Origin: a bacterium
GTDB lineage: Bacteria; Bacteroidota; Bacteroidia; Bacteroidales; Muribaculaceae
DNA length: 64,000 bases
Direction of reading: 5' to 3'
Assembly: GCA_004563195.1 (NCBI GenBank)
Contig: SFTJ01000005.1
Coordinates: 1 to 64,000, forward strand
In this document: positions 53,686 to 62,121 of the stretch, one piece after another
How the letters are laid out: the number at the start of each line of letters is the position of its first letter
How positions within the stretch are numbered: the stretch's first letter is position 1
Program-made: the position numbers and the translations under genes
The notes under the pieces: generated by a model
Databases searched by the model: none
Told to the model about the DNA's origin: nothing
Seen by the model: the letters and a program-made list of their open reading frames with translations, nothing else

Positions 53686-55344
53686 ATGGCAGAAGAAATC
53701 AAAAAAACTCTTCGCGACTCGGCAGCCAATCGTTGGCTGGTGTTGTTGCTATTGGCATTCGCCATGTTCTGTTCATACATTTTTATGGACATCCTTTCTC
53801 CTATCAAGGACTTGATGCTTTCGGAGCGCGGCTGGGACTCAACAGCCTTCGGCACCATGCAAGGCTCTGAAACATTCCTCAACGTTTTCGTATTCTTCCT
53901 AATCTTTGCCGGTATCATTCTCGACAAGATGGGCGTTCGCTTCACAGCTGTATTGTCAGGAGCAGTGATGCTCATAGGCGCCACCATCAACTGGTATGCC
54001 GTTACCGATATGTTTGCAGGCAGTGGTTTGGAAACATGGTTCAACAACAATCTCAACTACATCCCCGGCTTCGATGAACTTGGCATCTCGCCATTCTATC
54101 AGGGCATGCCGGCTTCAGCCAAGTTCTCGGCTGTTGGTTTCATGATTTTCGGTTGTGGTGTAGAAATGGCAGGTATCACCGTAAGCCGCGGTATCGTCAA
54201 GTGGTTCAAAGGTCAGGAAATGGCGCTCGCCATGGGCTCTGAAATGGCTCTTGCTCGTTTGGGCGTAGCCACTTGCATGATTTTCTCGCCGGTTATTGCC
54301 AACATGGGCGGCAAAATTGACGTTTCGCGCTCGGTGGCTTTCGGCGTTCTATTGTTGCTTATAGCGCTCATTATGTTCATCGTCTACTTCTTCATGGACC
54401 GCAAACTCGATGCTCAAACCGGCGAAGCCGAAGAAAAAGACGATCCATTCCAAATCAAGGACCTCGGACAGATTCTCACCAGCAGCGGTTTCTGGTTGGT
54501 GGCTTTGCTATGCGTGCTCTACTACTCGGCTATTTTCCCATTCCAGAAATATGCCGTGAACATGCTGCAATGCAACCTCACCTTCAATGAAATCAGCCCC
54601 GACTCTTTCTGGGCGAGCGAAACTGTGGCTTACATACAATATGTAATTATGCTCGTAGTGGCTGCAGCATCGTTTGCAAGCAACTTTATGAAGACCAAGA
54701 AGAACGAGTATATCTGGACAGCAGTGGCAGTGATTTCGCTCATCGCTTACTGCTACATGGGCTACGAACGCCAAAGCGCAAGTGCTGTGTTTGCCGTATT
54801 CCCATTGCTCGCAGTTGCCATCACTCCCAAGCTTGGCAAATATGTCGACCACAAGGGTAAGGCTGCATCGATGCTCGTTTTCGGCTCATTGTTGCTCATT
54901 GCTTGCCACTTGACTTTCGCTTTCATCTTGCCTTTGTTCAAAGGTAGTGCTATAGGTGGTTTCATCATGGCTTATGCCACTATCCTCGTGCTCGGCGCTT
55001 CGTTCTCGCTCGTGCCCGCTTCGCTATGGCCAAGTGTGCCGAAGCTCGTAGATGCCAAGATTATCGGTAGTGCCTATGCATTGATTTTCTGGATTCAGAA
55101 TATAGGCCTTTGGCTCTTCCCTATGCTCATCGGCAAGGTGCTCGACAATACCAACCCCGACATCGTGGCAGGTCTCGAAGCCGGCACTATCTCAGCTCAA
55201 GAAGCTGCCGTATCCTACAACTACACTGCACCATTGGTGATGCTTGCATGCTTGGGCGTAGCTGCTCTCGTTCTCGGATTTGTTCTTAAGATTGTCGACA
55301 AAAAGAAGGGACTCGGACTCGAAGAACCCAACATCAAGGCTTAA
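53686..55344 (+). CDS. Major facilitator superfamily transporter
   Basis: A 552-residue MFS protein with about 12 transmembrane helices. After the first helix (NRWLVLLLLAFAMFCSYIFM) comes the DILSPIKDLM region, and GIILDKMGVRFTAVLSG is the signature loop between helices 2 and 3. A 50-residue extracytoplasmic loop (FAGSGLETWFNNNLNYIPG) and a soluble central linker (KLDAQTGEAEEKDD) are seen. Full-length with no frameshift. The substrate cannot be inferred from sequence; relatives are annotated loosely as nitrate/nitrite or organic anion carriers. It has its own promoter and a strong terminator. Confidence 0.9.
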   Translation: MAEEIKKTLRDSAANRWLVLLLLAFAMFCSYIFMDILSPIKDLMLSERGWDSTAFGTMQGSETFLNVFVFFLIFAGIILDKMGVRFTAVLSGAVMLIGATINWYAVTDMFAGSGLETWFNNNLNYIPGFDELGISPFYQGMPASAKFSAVGFMIFGCGVEMAGITVSRGIVKWFKGQEMALAMGSEMALARLGVATCMIFSPVIANMGGKIDVSRSVAFGVLLLLIALIMFIVYFFMDRKLDAQTGEAEEKDDPFQIKDLGQILTSSGFWLVALLCVLYYSAIFPFQKYAVNMLQCNLTFNEISPDSFWASETVAYIQYVIMLVVAAASFASNFMKTKKNEYIWTAVAVISLIAYCYMGYERQSASAVFAVFPLLAVAITPKLGKYVDHKGKAASMLVFGSLLLIACHLTFAFILPLFKGSAIGGFIMAYATILVLGASFSLVPASLWPSVPKLVDAKIIGSAYALIFWIQNIGLWLFPMLIGKVLDNTNPDIVAGLEAGTISAQEAAVSYNYTAPLVMLACLGVAALVLGFVLKIVDKKKGLGLEEPNIKA

Positions 55345-55376
55345 AGCCTGCTATATCTATCACTAAACATATAATT

Positions 55377-55437
55377 TTCAGGGTAAAATGTTTGGCTAAA
55401 CGCCTACGCAGCATTTTACCCTGAATTTTTATTTTTT
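55377..55437 (+). terminator. Terminator of the MFS transporter gene
   Basis: TTCAGGGTAAAATG (55377-55390) pairs perfectly with CATTTTACCCTGAA (55412-55425), followed by TTTTTATTTTTTT. Confidence 0.92.
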
Positions 55438-55595
55438 TGAAAATCGATTTACATTCGCTGCTTTCAGTTTGAACACACAAAATCGCATCAAATTACATTT
55501 ATGCAAAAATTTGACTATATTTTTGGAAATTTGTAAGCAAAATAGTTGCACAAAGGTATGATTTTTGTGCAATGTCAAAAAAAATCTTCAAATAA

Positions 55596-55630
55596 TTTGC
55601 ATTTTATCAAAAGCAAATTTATATATTTGC
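55596..55630 (+). promoter_or_regulatory. Promoter of serC-serA
   Basis: -33 TTTG (55596-55599) and -7 TATATTTGC (55622-55630), spacer 22 bp, slightly long. The leader to ATG 55664 is about 27 nt and ends in a T/A-rich stretch. Confidence 0.6.
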
Positions 55631-55663
55631 ATAGGACAATCCACTAAACTTTTATTTATCATT

Positions 55664-56731
55664 ATGAAGAAACATAATTTTTATGCAGGACCATCGATTT
55701 TGAGCGAATACACACTCAAAAACACAGCTGCCGCTATCGAAAATTTTGCTGGCACAGGTCTTTCTATACTTGAGATTTCACACCGTAGTAAAGAATTTGT
55801 AGCTGTTATTGATGAAGCAAGAGCTCTTTTCAAAGAGTTACTCGATATCCCTGATGGTTACCAGGTTTTATTCCTCGGTGGTGGCGCAAGCCTCCAATTC
55901 TGCATGGTTCCTTATAACCTGCTCAATAAGAAGGCATCTTATCTCGACACCGGCACATGGGCTAACAAGGCTATTAAGGAAGCCAAGTTGTTTGGTGAAG
56001 TAGATGTAGTGGGTTCTTCGAAAGCCGATAACTACAACTATATCCCTAAGGGTTACACTGTTGCTCCCGACAGCGATTATTTCCACATCACCACCAACAA
56101 CACCATCTATGGTACTGAGATTCACAACGATCCCGATGTCGACGTGCCTATGGTAGCCGATATGTCGAGCGACATTTTCTCTCGCCCTGTTGATGTAAGC
56201 AAATATTCTATCATCTATGGCGGTGCTCAGAAGAACCTCGCTCCTGCAGGCGTTACTTTCGTTATCGTTAAGGAAGACGCTTTGGGTAAGGTTGACCGCG
56301 CTATCCCTACAATGCTCAACTACAAGACCCACATCGACAAGGACACTATGTTCAATACTCCTCCCGTATTGCCCATCTACTCTGCTCTTCAAACTCTCAA
56401 GTGGTATAAGGAACTCGGCGGCGTGGAAGCTATCAACAAGATCAATCTCCACAAGGCTCAAAAGTTGTACGATGCTATCGACAACAGCAAGATGTTCCAC
56501 GGCACAGTTACCAACCCCGAAGACCGCTCTATCATGAACATCACTTTCGTGATGAACGACGAATACAAGGAACTCGAAAAGGACTTCATCGACTTTGCTT
56601 CGACTAAGGGCATCGTTGGTATTAAGGGTCACCGTAGCGTAGGCGGCTTCCGTGCTTCTACCTACAACGCTCTTCCCGAATCGAGCGTAGATGTGCTCAT
56701 CGCAGCCATGAAGGAATTCGAAAACAAATAA
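55664..56731 (+). CDS. serC: Phosphoserine aminotransferase
   Basis: PLP enzyme that makes phosphoserine from 3-phosphohydroxypyruvate and glutamate. The 355-residue protein (ATG 55664) has HNFYAGPSILSEYTLKN, LEISHRSKEF, LFLGGGASLQF, the PLP lysine in IYGGAQKNLAPAG and VGGFRASTYNA. An upstream in-frame start (55565) lies before the promoter and is rejected. The serA-type gene follows 32 bp downstream, so steps 1 and 2 of serine synthesis are co-expressed. Confidence 0.97.
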   Translation: MKKHNFYAGPSILSEYTLKNTAAAIENFAGTGLSILEISHRSKEFVAVIDEARALFKELLDIPDGYQVLFLGGGASLQFCMVPYNLLNKKASYLDTGTWANKAIKEAKLFGEVDVVGSSKADNYNYIPKGYTVAPDSDYFHITTNNTIYGTEIHNDPDVDVPMVADMSSDIFSRPVDVSKYSIIYGGAQKNLAPAGVTFVIVKEDALGKVDRAIPTMLNYKTHIDKDTMFNTPPVLPIYSALQTLKWYKELGGVEAINKINLHKAQKLYDAIDNSKMFHGTVTNPEDRSIMNITFVMNDEYKELEKDFIDFASTKGIVGIKGHRSVGGFRASTYNALPESSVDVLIAAMKEFENK

Positions 56732-56763
56732 TAACTCAAAACTCCAACCAATTTCATAATATT

Positions 56764-57681
56764 ATGAAGATTTTAGTAGCCACCGAAAAGCCTTTTGCTG
56801 CAGCAGCAGTAAACGGCATTAAAGAGGTAATCGAGAATTCAGGCAACGAAATGGTATTGCTCGAAAAAGGCACAAAAGCCGATTTGATAGCAGCCGTTGC
56901 CGATGCTGCCGGACTCATCGTTCGCAGCGACATTGTCGACAAGGAAGTGTTAGATGCTGCAAAGCAACTTAAAGTTGTGGTTCGAGCCGGCGCCGGTTAC
57001 GACAATATCGATTTGGCTGAAGCTACAGCTCACGGCGTGTGCGTAATGAACACTCCGGGTCAGAACTCTAATGCTGTTGCCGAACTCGTGTTTGGTATGA
57101 CCATTATGATGATTCGCTGCAAATATAGCGGCAAAGCCGGTTTCGAACTCAAGGGTAAGACTCTCGGTATTCATGCCTATGGTCAAGTTGGTCGCAACGT
57201 GGCTCGTATTGCCAAGGGTTTTGGCATGCAGGTTTCTGCTCTCGACCCATTCGTTGCCGACGATGTAATGATTGCCGACGGCATCACTCCGGTTCATTCG
57301 GTGGAAGAACTTTACAGCAACAATCAATTCGTATCACTTCACATCCCTGCCACTCCACAGACCAAGAAGTCGGTTAACGAAGCTCTGATTTCGCTTATGC
57401 CTGCCAAGGGTGTGCTCATCAACACTGCTCGCAAGGAAGTTATCGATGAAGATTCGCTTTTGCAAGCTCTCGAAAACCGCACCGACATCATGTATGTTGC
57501 CGATGTTCGCCCCGACAATGCCGATGTGCTCAACGAAAAGTTTGCCGACCGCGTATTCTTCACTCCCAAGAAGATGGGTGCTCAGACCGCCGAAGCTAAC
57601 ATCAATGCCGGCATAGCTGCCGCAAAGCAGGTGGTTGCAAACCTTGCCGATGGTTGGAACAAATTCCAAGTGAACAAATAA
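56764..57681 (+). CDS. serA: D-3-phosphoglycerate dehydrogenase (short, ACT-less type)
   Basis: First step of serine synthesis: oxidises 3-phosphoglycerate with NAD+. The 305-residue protein has the Rossmann segment GIHAYGQVGRNVARIAKG (135-152) and the active-site arginine in NTARKEV (R223). The catalytic histidine of the usual TPHxGxxT motif is replaced by lysine (FFTPKKMGAQT, K269/K270). It lacks the C-terminal regulatory ACT domain, so serine feedback is not expected. This Bacteroidota form matches the group to which Entamoeba PGDH belongs. It lies directly after serC and before a strong terminator. Confidence 0.93.
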   Translation: MKILVATEKPFAAAAVNGIKEVIENSGNEMVLLEKGTKADLIAAVADAAGLIVRSDIVDKEVLDAAKQLKVVVRAGAGYDNIDLAEATAHGVCVMNTPGQNSNAVAELVFGMTIMMIRCKYSGKAGFELKGKTLGIHAYGQVGRNVARIAKGFGMQVSALDPFVADDVMIADGITPVHSVEELYSNNQFVSLHIPATPQTKKSVNEALISLMPAKGVLINTARKEVIDEDSLLQALENRTDIMYVADVRPDNADVLNEKFADRVFFTPKKMGAQTAEANINAGIAAAKQVVANLADGWNKFQVNK

Positions 57682-57721
57682 GAACAAAATCAATAAAGTT
57701 CATTAGTTTTTTTAAGTATCT

Positions 57722-57763
57722 CGATGTGCCATTTGCCTCGCATTTGGCACATCGTTTTTTTTT
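57722..57763 (+). terminator. Terminator of serC-serA
   Basis: CGATGTGCCA (57722-57731) pairs with TGGCACATCG (57745-57754), followed by nine T residues. It separates serA from rlmH. Confidence 0.93.
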
Positions 57764-57816
57764 GCAAAAAGCGCTGAATTTCTCCAGATAATTGCCGATA
57801 AGCGAAGCACTTTGCT

Positions 57817-57825
57817 TAATTTTGC
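57817..57825 (+). promoter_or_regulatory. Promoter -7 element almost on the rlmH start codon
   Basis: TAATTTTGC ends at 57825, and the rlmH ATG is at 57829-57831. A TTG at 57792-57794 is a possible -33 (22 bp spacer). If used, transcription would start at or within the ATG, giving a leaderless or nearly leaderless mRNA. Confidence 0.45.
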
Positions 57826-57828
57826 AAT

Positions 57829-58302
57829 ATGAAGATAACATTAGCAGTAGTAGGCAAAATTGCAGGAGGATATCTCAGTCAGGGCATCGAGGATTACACC
57901 AAGCGCCTGACTCACTACATCCCATTCAATATACAATACATAGCCGACGCAAAGAACACAAAAAAACTGAGCGAACAGCAGCAAAAGCAGCAGGAAGGTC
58001 AAAATATTCTTGCCACCATCGACAAGAGCGACTATGTGGTGCTTCTCGACGAGCACGGCAAGGAGTATACCTCGATGGATTTTTCGCGATATATCGAAAA
58101 AAAGATGAGCACGGTGAGTCGTCGGCTCGTGTTTGTGGTTGGTGGTCCCTATGGGTTCTCCGACGATGTGTATGCCCGAGCAAACGAAAAAATATCGCTT
58201 TCGAAGATGACATTTTCTCACGAAATGATTCGCTTGATTTTCACCGAGCAGCTCTATCGCGCCATGACCATACTCAATGGCGAGCCTTATCACCACGAGT
58301 GA
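57829..58302 (+). CDS. rlmH: 23S rRNA (pseudouridine-1915-N3)-methyltransferase RlmH
   Basis: A 157-residue SPOUT methyltransferase that modifies helix 69 of 23S rRNA on the assembled ribosome. MKITLAVVGKI opens the protein, and VVLLDEHGKEYTSMDFSRYI, FVVGGPYGFSDDV and SLSKMTFSHEMIRLIFTEQL (knotted SAM site) follow, ending EPYHHE as usual. The ATG is fixed by the family N-terminus. It is convergent with hemW, with only 6 bp between the stops and no hairpin. Confidence 0.96.
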   Translation: MKITLAVVGKIAGGYLSQGIEDYTKRLTHYIPFNIQYIADAKNTKKLSEQQQKQQEGQNILATIDKSDYVVLLDEHGKEYTSMDFSRYIEKKMSTVSRRLVFVVGGPYGFSDDVYARANEKISLSKMTFSHEMIRLIFTEQLYRAMTILNGEPYHHE

Positions 58303-58308
58303 GGCATA

Positions 58309-59448
58309 TCACGCCTCACACTCCACATACATCAAGTCTCTGATGATGCTGTCGGAGAGCATAATCCCCGACTCTGTTATCTTAAAGTTATTACCCGATT
58401 TCGCCATCAAGCCCCTACTTATATAATTGCTCGCGATGGCTTCAAAGCGGCTGCGCATCTCTGCGCCGAAGCGTTTTTCTATATTGGTGATGTCAACTCC
58501 CCACATAGTGCGCAGCGACACCATCACCATCTCATTATACATCTGCCACCACTCTTCGCGCTCCCACTCGTATGCCGGCTTTCCCTGGTTTATGGCTTCG
58601 ATATAGGCAGTCACACTCATTGGATTGTAGCGACGAACTACCCCATCGAACGAATGTGCAGCCGATCCGAGTCCTAAATACGGCGTTCCATTCCAATAGT
58701 TGGAATTATGACAAGAATACATGCCCGGAAGAGCAAAATTAGATATTTCATAATGCTCATAACCGGCTTCGGCAAGGCGCGAGCAAAGCATTTCGTACAT
58801 TTCCACGCAAGTATCCTCATCTACTTCGGTTATGCGTCCCATATCACGGAGGCGAGTGAGTGCCGTGCCTTCTTCGTAGCTCAGATTGTAGGCGCTCACA
58901 TGCTCCACGCCCAGAGTGAGCAACGTATCGAGCGAATGTCGCCAACTTTCGATGGTCTGCCCGGGCAGTCCGTAAATCAAATCGATGCTCACATTGGCAA
59001 CGCCGGCTCGCCTTATTGCCTCAACTGCCGTTATTGCCTCGGCAGCATTGTGGCGACGATTTACAGCCTTCAATTCGGCATCGACAAACGACTGCACGCC
59101 CATACTCACCCTATTCACGCCCAAAGCCTTCAAGCCTGATATATAATCTTCAGTTACATCATCGGGGTTGACCTCAATAGTCACCTCACGCACATTTGCG
59201 AAATTCACCTTTTCACGCAGCCCCTGCATCAACTTGTGCATTTGTGCCAAAGTCAATACCGATGGCGTGCCACCACCTATATATATGGTAGTGACACAGT
59301 CGAAATCTATTTCTGCCGCTCTAATGTGCAGTTCACGCACCAACGCCGACACATATTCATCGGCCAATCGTGTATTTGCCACCGAATAGAAGTCGCAATA
59401 ACTGCATTTTCGCTTGCAAAATGGTATGTGAATGTAGATGCCCGCCAT
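58309..59448 (-). CDS. hemW: Radical SAM protein HemW (coproporphyrinogen dehydrogenase-like)
   Basis: A 379-residue radical SAM enzyme. The 4Fe-4S motif is PFCKRKCSYCDFYS (C-x3-C-x2-C), followed by IGGGTPSVL, RVSMGVQSF, DLIYGLPGQT and the C-terminal HemN/HemW domain (SCHNSNYWNGTPYLGLGSAA). HemW lacks the extra cysteine residue of HemN and is considered a heme chaperone in bacteria, so CPO activity should not be assumed. A likely promoter on the minus strand is -33 TTTG (59501-59504) and -7 TAATTTTGT (59471-59479). The first methionine is the chosen start. Confidence 0.93.
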   Translation of the reverse strand: MAGIYIHIPFCKRKCSYCDFYSVANTRLADEYVSALVRELHIRAAEIDFDCVTTIYIGGGTPSVLTLAQMHKLMQGLREKVNFANVREVTIEVNPDDVTEDYISGLKALGVNRVSMGVQSFVDAELKAVNRRHNAAEAITAVEAIRRAGVANVSIDLIYGLPGQTIESWRHSLDTLLTLGVEHVSAYNLSYEEGTALTRLRDMGRITEVDEDTCVEMYEMLCSRLAEAGYEHYEISNFALPGMYSCHNSNYWNGTPYLGLGSAAHSFDGVVRRYNPMSVTAYIEAINQGKPAYEWEREEWWQMYNEMVMVSLRTMWGVDITNIEKRFGAEMRSRFEAIASNYISRGLMAKSGNNFKITESGIMLSDSIIRDLMYVECEA

Positions 59449-59529
59449 AACTTTTATCTAAATTATTGCCACAAAATTAATCAAAGTATTTATAATTTAT
59501 CAAAAAAAAGCGCCAGAGAGCAAAAAGTG

Positions 59530-59562
59530 TTGTGATTATTAAAAATTTTTTCATAACTTTAG
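59530..59562 (+). promoter_or_regulatory. Candidate promoter of fusA2
   Basis: TTG (59530-59532), 21 bp spacer and TAACTTTAG (59554-59562), a weak -7 with two differences from the TTTGC core. A leader of about 45 nt precedes ATG 59614. A weak promoter would fit a gene that is activated under special conditions. Confidence 0.45.
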
Positions 59563-59613
59563 TGCGCTTAAAACTAAAGCGAAATAAATAATTACAAAAT
59601 AATACCTAAGAAC

Positions 59614-61770
59614 ATGAAGATTTACAATTCAAACGAAATCAAAAACATCGCTCTTCTCGGAAGTAAGGGCTCTGGTAAAACCACACTCGCAGAAGCAATG
59701 CTTCTTGAGTGTGGAGTTATAAAACGAAGAGGTTCTATCGAACAAGGAAACACCGTATGCGACTATTTCCCGGTAGAAAAGGAATATGGCTACTCTGTAT
59801 TCTCATCGGTAATCTATGCAGAATTCCTCAATAAGAAGCTCAATGTAATTGACTGTCCGGGTAGCGACGACTTCGTGGGTAACGCAGTGACTGCTCTTAA
59901 TGTAACCGACGCCGGCGTAATCCTTGTTGACGCACAATATGGTGTTGAAGTAGGTACTCAAAACATTTTCCGCACTGTAGCCGATGTCAACAAGCCTGTT
60001 ATGTTTGCCATAAACCAACTCGATGGCGAAAAGGCTGATTACGAGAACACTCTTAACCAATTGGTAGAAGCTTTCGGTCCAAGAGTTACACCGGTTCAAT
60101 ACCCAATCAATGCCGGCACCGGATTCAATGCATTTATCGATGTGCTTCTTATGAAGAAGTACGAATGGGGTCCTGACGGTGGCGTGCCTACCATCAGCGA
60201 AATCCCAGCCGAAGAACTCGACCGCGCTAAGGAACTCAACCAAAAGCTCGTGGAAGCAGCAGCCGAAAACGACGAAGGTCTTATGGACAAATTCTTCGAA
60301 CAAGGCACCCTCACCGAGGACGAAATGCGCGAAGGTATTCGCAAGGGTCTTGTCGACCGCAGCATCTACCCGGTATTCTGCGTGAGCGCTCTCAAGGATA
60401 TGGGTGTGCGCCGCATGATGGAATTCCTCGGCAACGTGGTTCCTTTCGTTAACGATATGCCTCCGGTATTGAATACCGACCTCGAAGAAGTTAAGCCCGA
60501 CGCTAACGCTCCTGTAAGCTTGTTCGTATTCAAGACCACTGTTGAACCTCACATCGGTGAAGTTTCTTACTTCAAGGTGATGCAAGGTACTCTCAAGGCA
60601 GGCGCCGACCTTAACAATGCCGATCGCAACTCTAAGGAACGCCTCGCTCAGATATATGCCGTTTGCGGACAAATCAAGACTCCGGTTGACGAACTTCGCG
60701 CCGGCGATATTGGTGCTACCGTGAAGATGAAGGACGTTAGAACAGGCAATACTCTTAACGAAAAGGGCCTCGAACAACGCTTCGACTTCATCAAGTATCC
60801 GGCTCCAAAATATCAGCGCGCTATTCGTCCGGTCAACGAAGCCGACTCTGAAAAGCTCAGTGCTATCCTTACCCGTATGCACGAAGAAGACCCCACTTGG
60901 ACTGTGGTTCAATCGAAGGAATTGAAGCAAACCATCGTTTCGGGTCAGGGCGAATTCCACCTTCGCACTCTCAAGTGGAGAATCGAGAACAACGAAAAGC
61001 TCGCTATCGAGTATCTCGAACCTCGCATCCCATATCGTGAAACCATCACCAAGGCTGCTCGTGCCGACTATCGTCACAAGAAGCAATCAGGTGGTTCGGG
61101 TCAGTTCGGTGAAGTGCACTTGATAGTAGAACCATACGTAGAAGGCATGCCTAAGCCCGATACATATCGCTTCAACGGTCAGGAATACAAGATGAACGTG
61201 AAGGACACTCAGACCATCAACCTCGAATGGGGTGGCAAGCTTGTTGTTCACAACTGTATCGTGGGTGGTGCCATCGATGCACGCTTCATCCCGGCTATCG
61301 TGAAGGGTATTATGGACCGCATGGAACAAGGTCCTCTCACCGGTTCTTACGCTCGCGACGTGCAAGTTTGTATCTACGACGGTAAGATGCACCCGGTTGA
61401 CTCTAACGAAATCTCGTTCCGTCTCGCCGGCCGCCACGCATTCAGCGAAGCATTCAAGAACGCTAATCCTAAGGTTCTCGAGCCCATCTACGATGTGGAA
61501 GTGCTTATGCCAAGCGACCGCATGGGCGATGTAATGAGCGACTTGCAAGGACGCCGCGCCATCATTATGGGTATGACAAGCGAAAAGGGTCTCGAAAAGA
61601 TTTCTGCAAAGGTGCCTTTGAAAGAAATGTCGAGCTACTCTACTTCACTCAGCTCTATCACAGGTGGTCGCTCTTCGTTCACCATGAAGTTCGCCTCTTA
61701 CGAACTCGTCCCCGGCGATGTTCAAGAAAAGCTCTTGAAGGCTTACGAAGAAAGCCAAGACGAAGATTAA
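59614..61770 (+). CDS. fusA2: Elongation factor G paralogue (EF-G2 type)
   Basis: A 718-residue EF-G-like translation factor with all five domains. The P-loop is intact (GSKGSGKTT, 16-24). Switch I lacks the RGITI segment: NTVCDYFPVEKEYGYS is found in its place. Switch II is DCPGSDDF (80-87) instead of DTPGHVDF, so the catalytic histidine is serine (S84). The G4 motif is NQLD. GTP hydrolysis is therefore probably impaired. It matches the Bacteroides EF-G2, reported to support translocation without GTPase activity and to be needed in the gut. The conventional fusA should lie elsewhere. A terminator follows. Confidence 0.92.
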   Translation: MKIYNSNEIKNIALLGSKGSGKTTLAEAMLLECGVIKRRGSIEQGNTVCDYFPVEKEYGYSVFSSVIYAEFLNKKLNVIDCPGSDDFVGNAVTALNVTDAGVILVDAQYGVEVGTQNIFRTVADVNKPVMFAINQLDGEKADYENTLNQLVEAFGPRVTPVQYPINAGTGFNAFIDVLLMKKYEWGPDGGVPTISEIPAEELDRAKELNQKLVEAAAENDEGLMDKFFEQGTLTEDEMREGIRKGLVDRSIYPVFCVSALKDMGVRRMMEFLGNVVPFVNDMPPVLNTDLEEVKPDANAPVSLFVFKTTVEPHIGEVSYFKVMQGTLKAGADLNNADRNSKERLAQIYAVCGQIKTPVDELRAGDIGATVKMKDVRTGNTLNEKGLEQRFDFIKYPAPKYQRAIRPVNEADSEKLSAILTRMHEEDPTWTVVQSKELKQTIVSGQGEFHLRTLKWRIENNEKLAIEYLEPRIPYRETITKAARADYRHKKQSGGSGQFGEVHLIVEPYVEGMPKPDTYRFNGQEYKMNVKDTQTINLEWGGKLVVHNCIVGGAIDARFIPAIVKGIMDRMEQGPLTGSYARDVQVCIYDGKMHPVDSNEISFRLAGRHAFSEAFKNANPKVLEPIYDVEVLMPSDRMGDVMSDLQGRRAIIMGMTSEKGLEKISAKVPLKEMSSYSTSLSSITGGRSSFTMKFASYELVPGDVQEKLLKAYEESQDED

Positions 61771-61813
61771 TATTCAATCCGCACAAAGCGGCATATATTA
61801 ATAACGACTATAG

Positions 61814-61850
61814 CAGCCGTCTCCTTTTGAGACGGCTGTTTTTTATTTTT
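61814..61850 (+). terminator. Terminator of fusA2
   Basis: CAGCCGTCTC (61814-61823) pairs with GAGACGGCTG (61829-61838) around CTTTT, followed by TTTTTTATTTTT. Confidence 0.93.
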
Positions 61851-61950
61851 ATATTACTATTCTTTTTGACCAAAAGCACTTATTTTTATCCTTTTTCGCT
61901 ACAAAATCCTTAAAATTTAACTTTTGCGAAAAAAATTATGCTAAATTTTT

Positions 61951-61980
61951 TTTGATTTGCCGATTATTTGTTAATTTTGC
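61951..61980 (+). promoter_or_regulatory. Promoter of rprX-rprY
   Basis: The -7 element TAATTTTGC is at 61972-61980. TTTG at 61951-61954 is a possible -33 (17 bp spacer). The leader to ATG 62122 is ~130 nt. Confidence 0.6.
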
Positions 61981-62121
61981 GTCGGTTGAGCATTAACACT
62001 TAAACATAATATTATTAAAATTTCAATAGCAATTAAACATTTTAAGACAAAATATGTCTAATATTATATAAGAGTTAATCATCAACAACGGTTTTATATT
62101 TATTAAGGAGAAAAAGAAACA

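Larger units (their letters stand above)
55345..55663 (+). other. 319-bp intergenic region between the MFS and serC genes
   Basis: It contains the MFS terminator (55377-55435) and the serC promoter (55596-55630). The rest is AT-rich sequence without a gene or other structure that I can support. Confidence 0.6.
61771..62121 (+). other. 351-bp intergenic region between fusA2 and rprX
   Basis: It holds the fusA2 terminator (61814-61850), a -7 element TAATTTTGC (61972-61980) for rprX and a ~130-nt AT-rich leader. An AAGGAG ribosome-binding site (62105-62110) precedes the ATG. Nothing else is recognised. Confidence 0.65.

Noticed and set aside
59803..61086. A 427-codon minus-strand open frame inside fusA2
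   Set aside because: It is an antisense shadow of the conserved EF-G domains, without its own signals.
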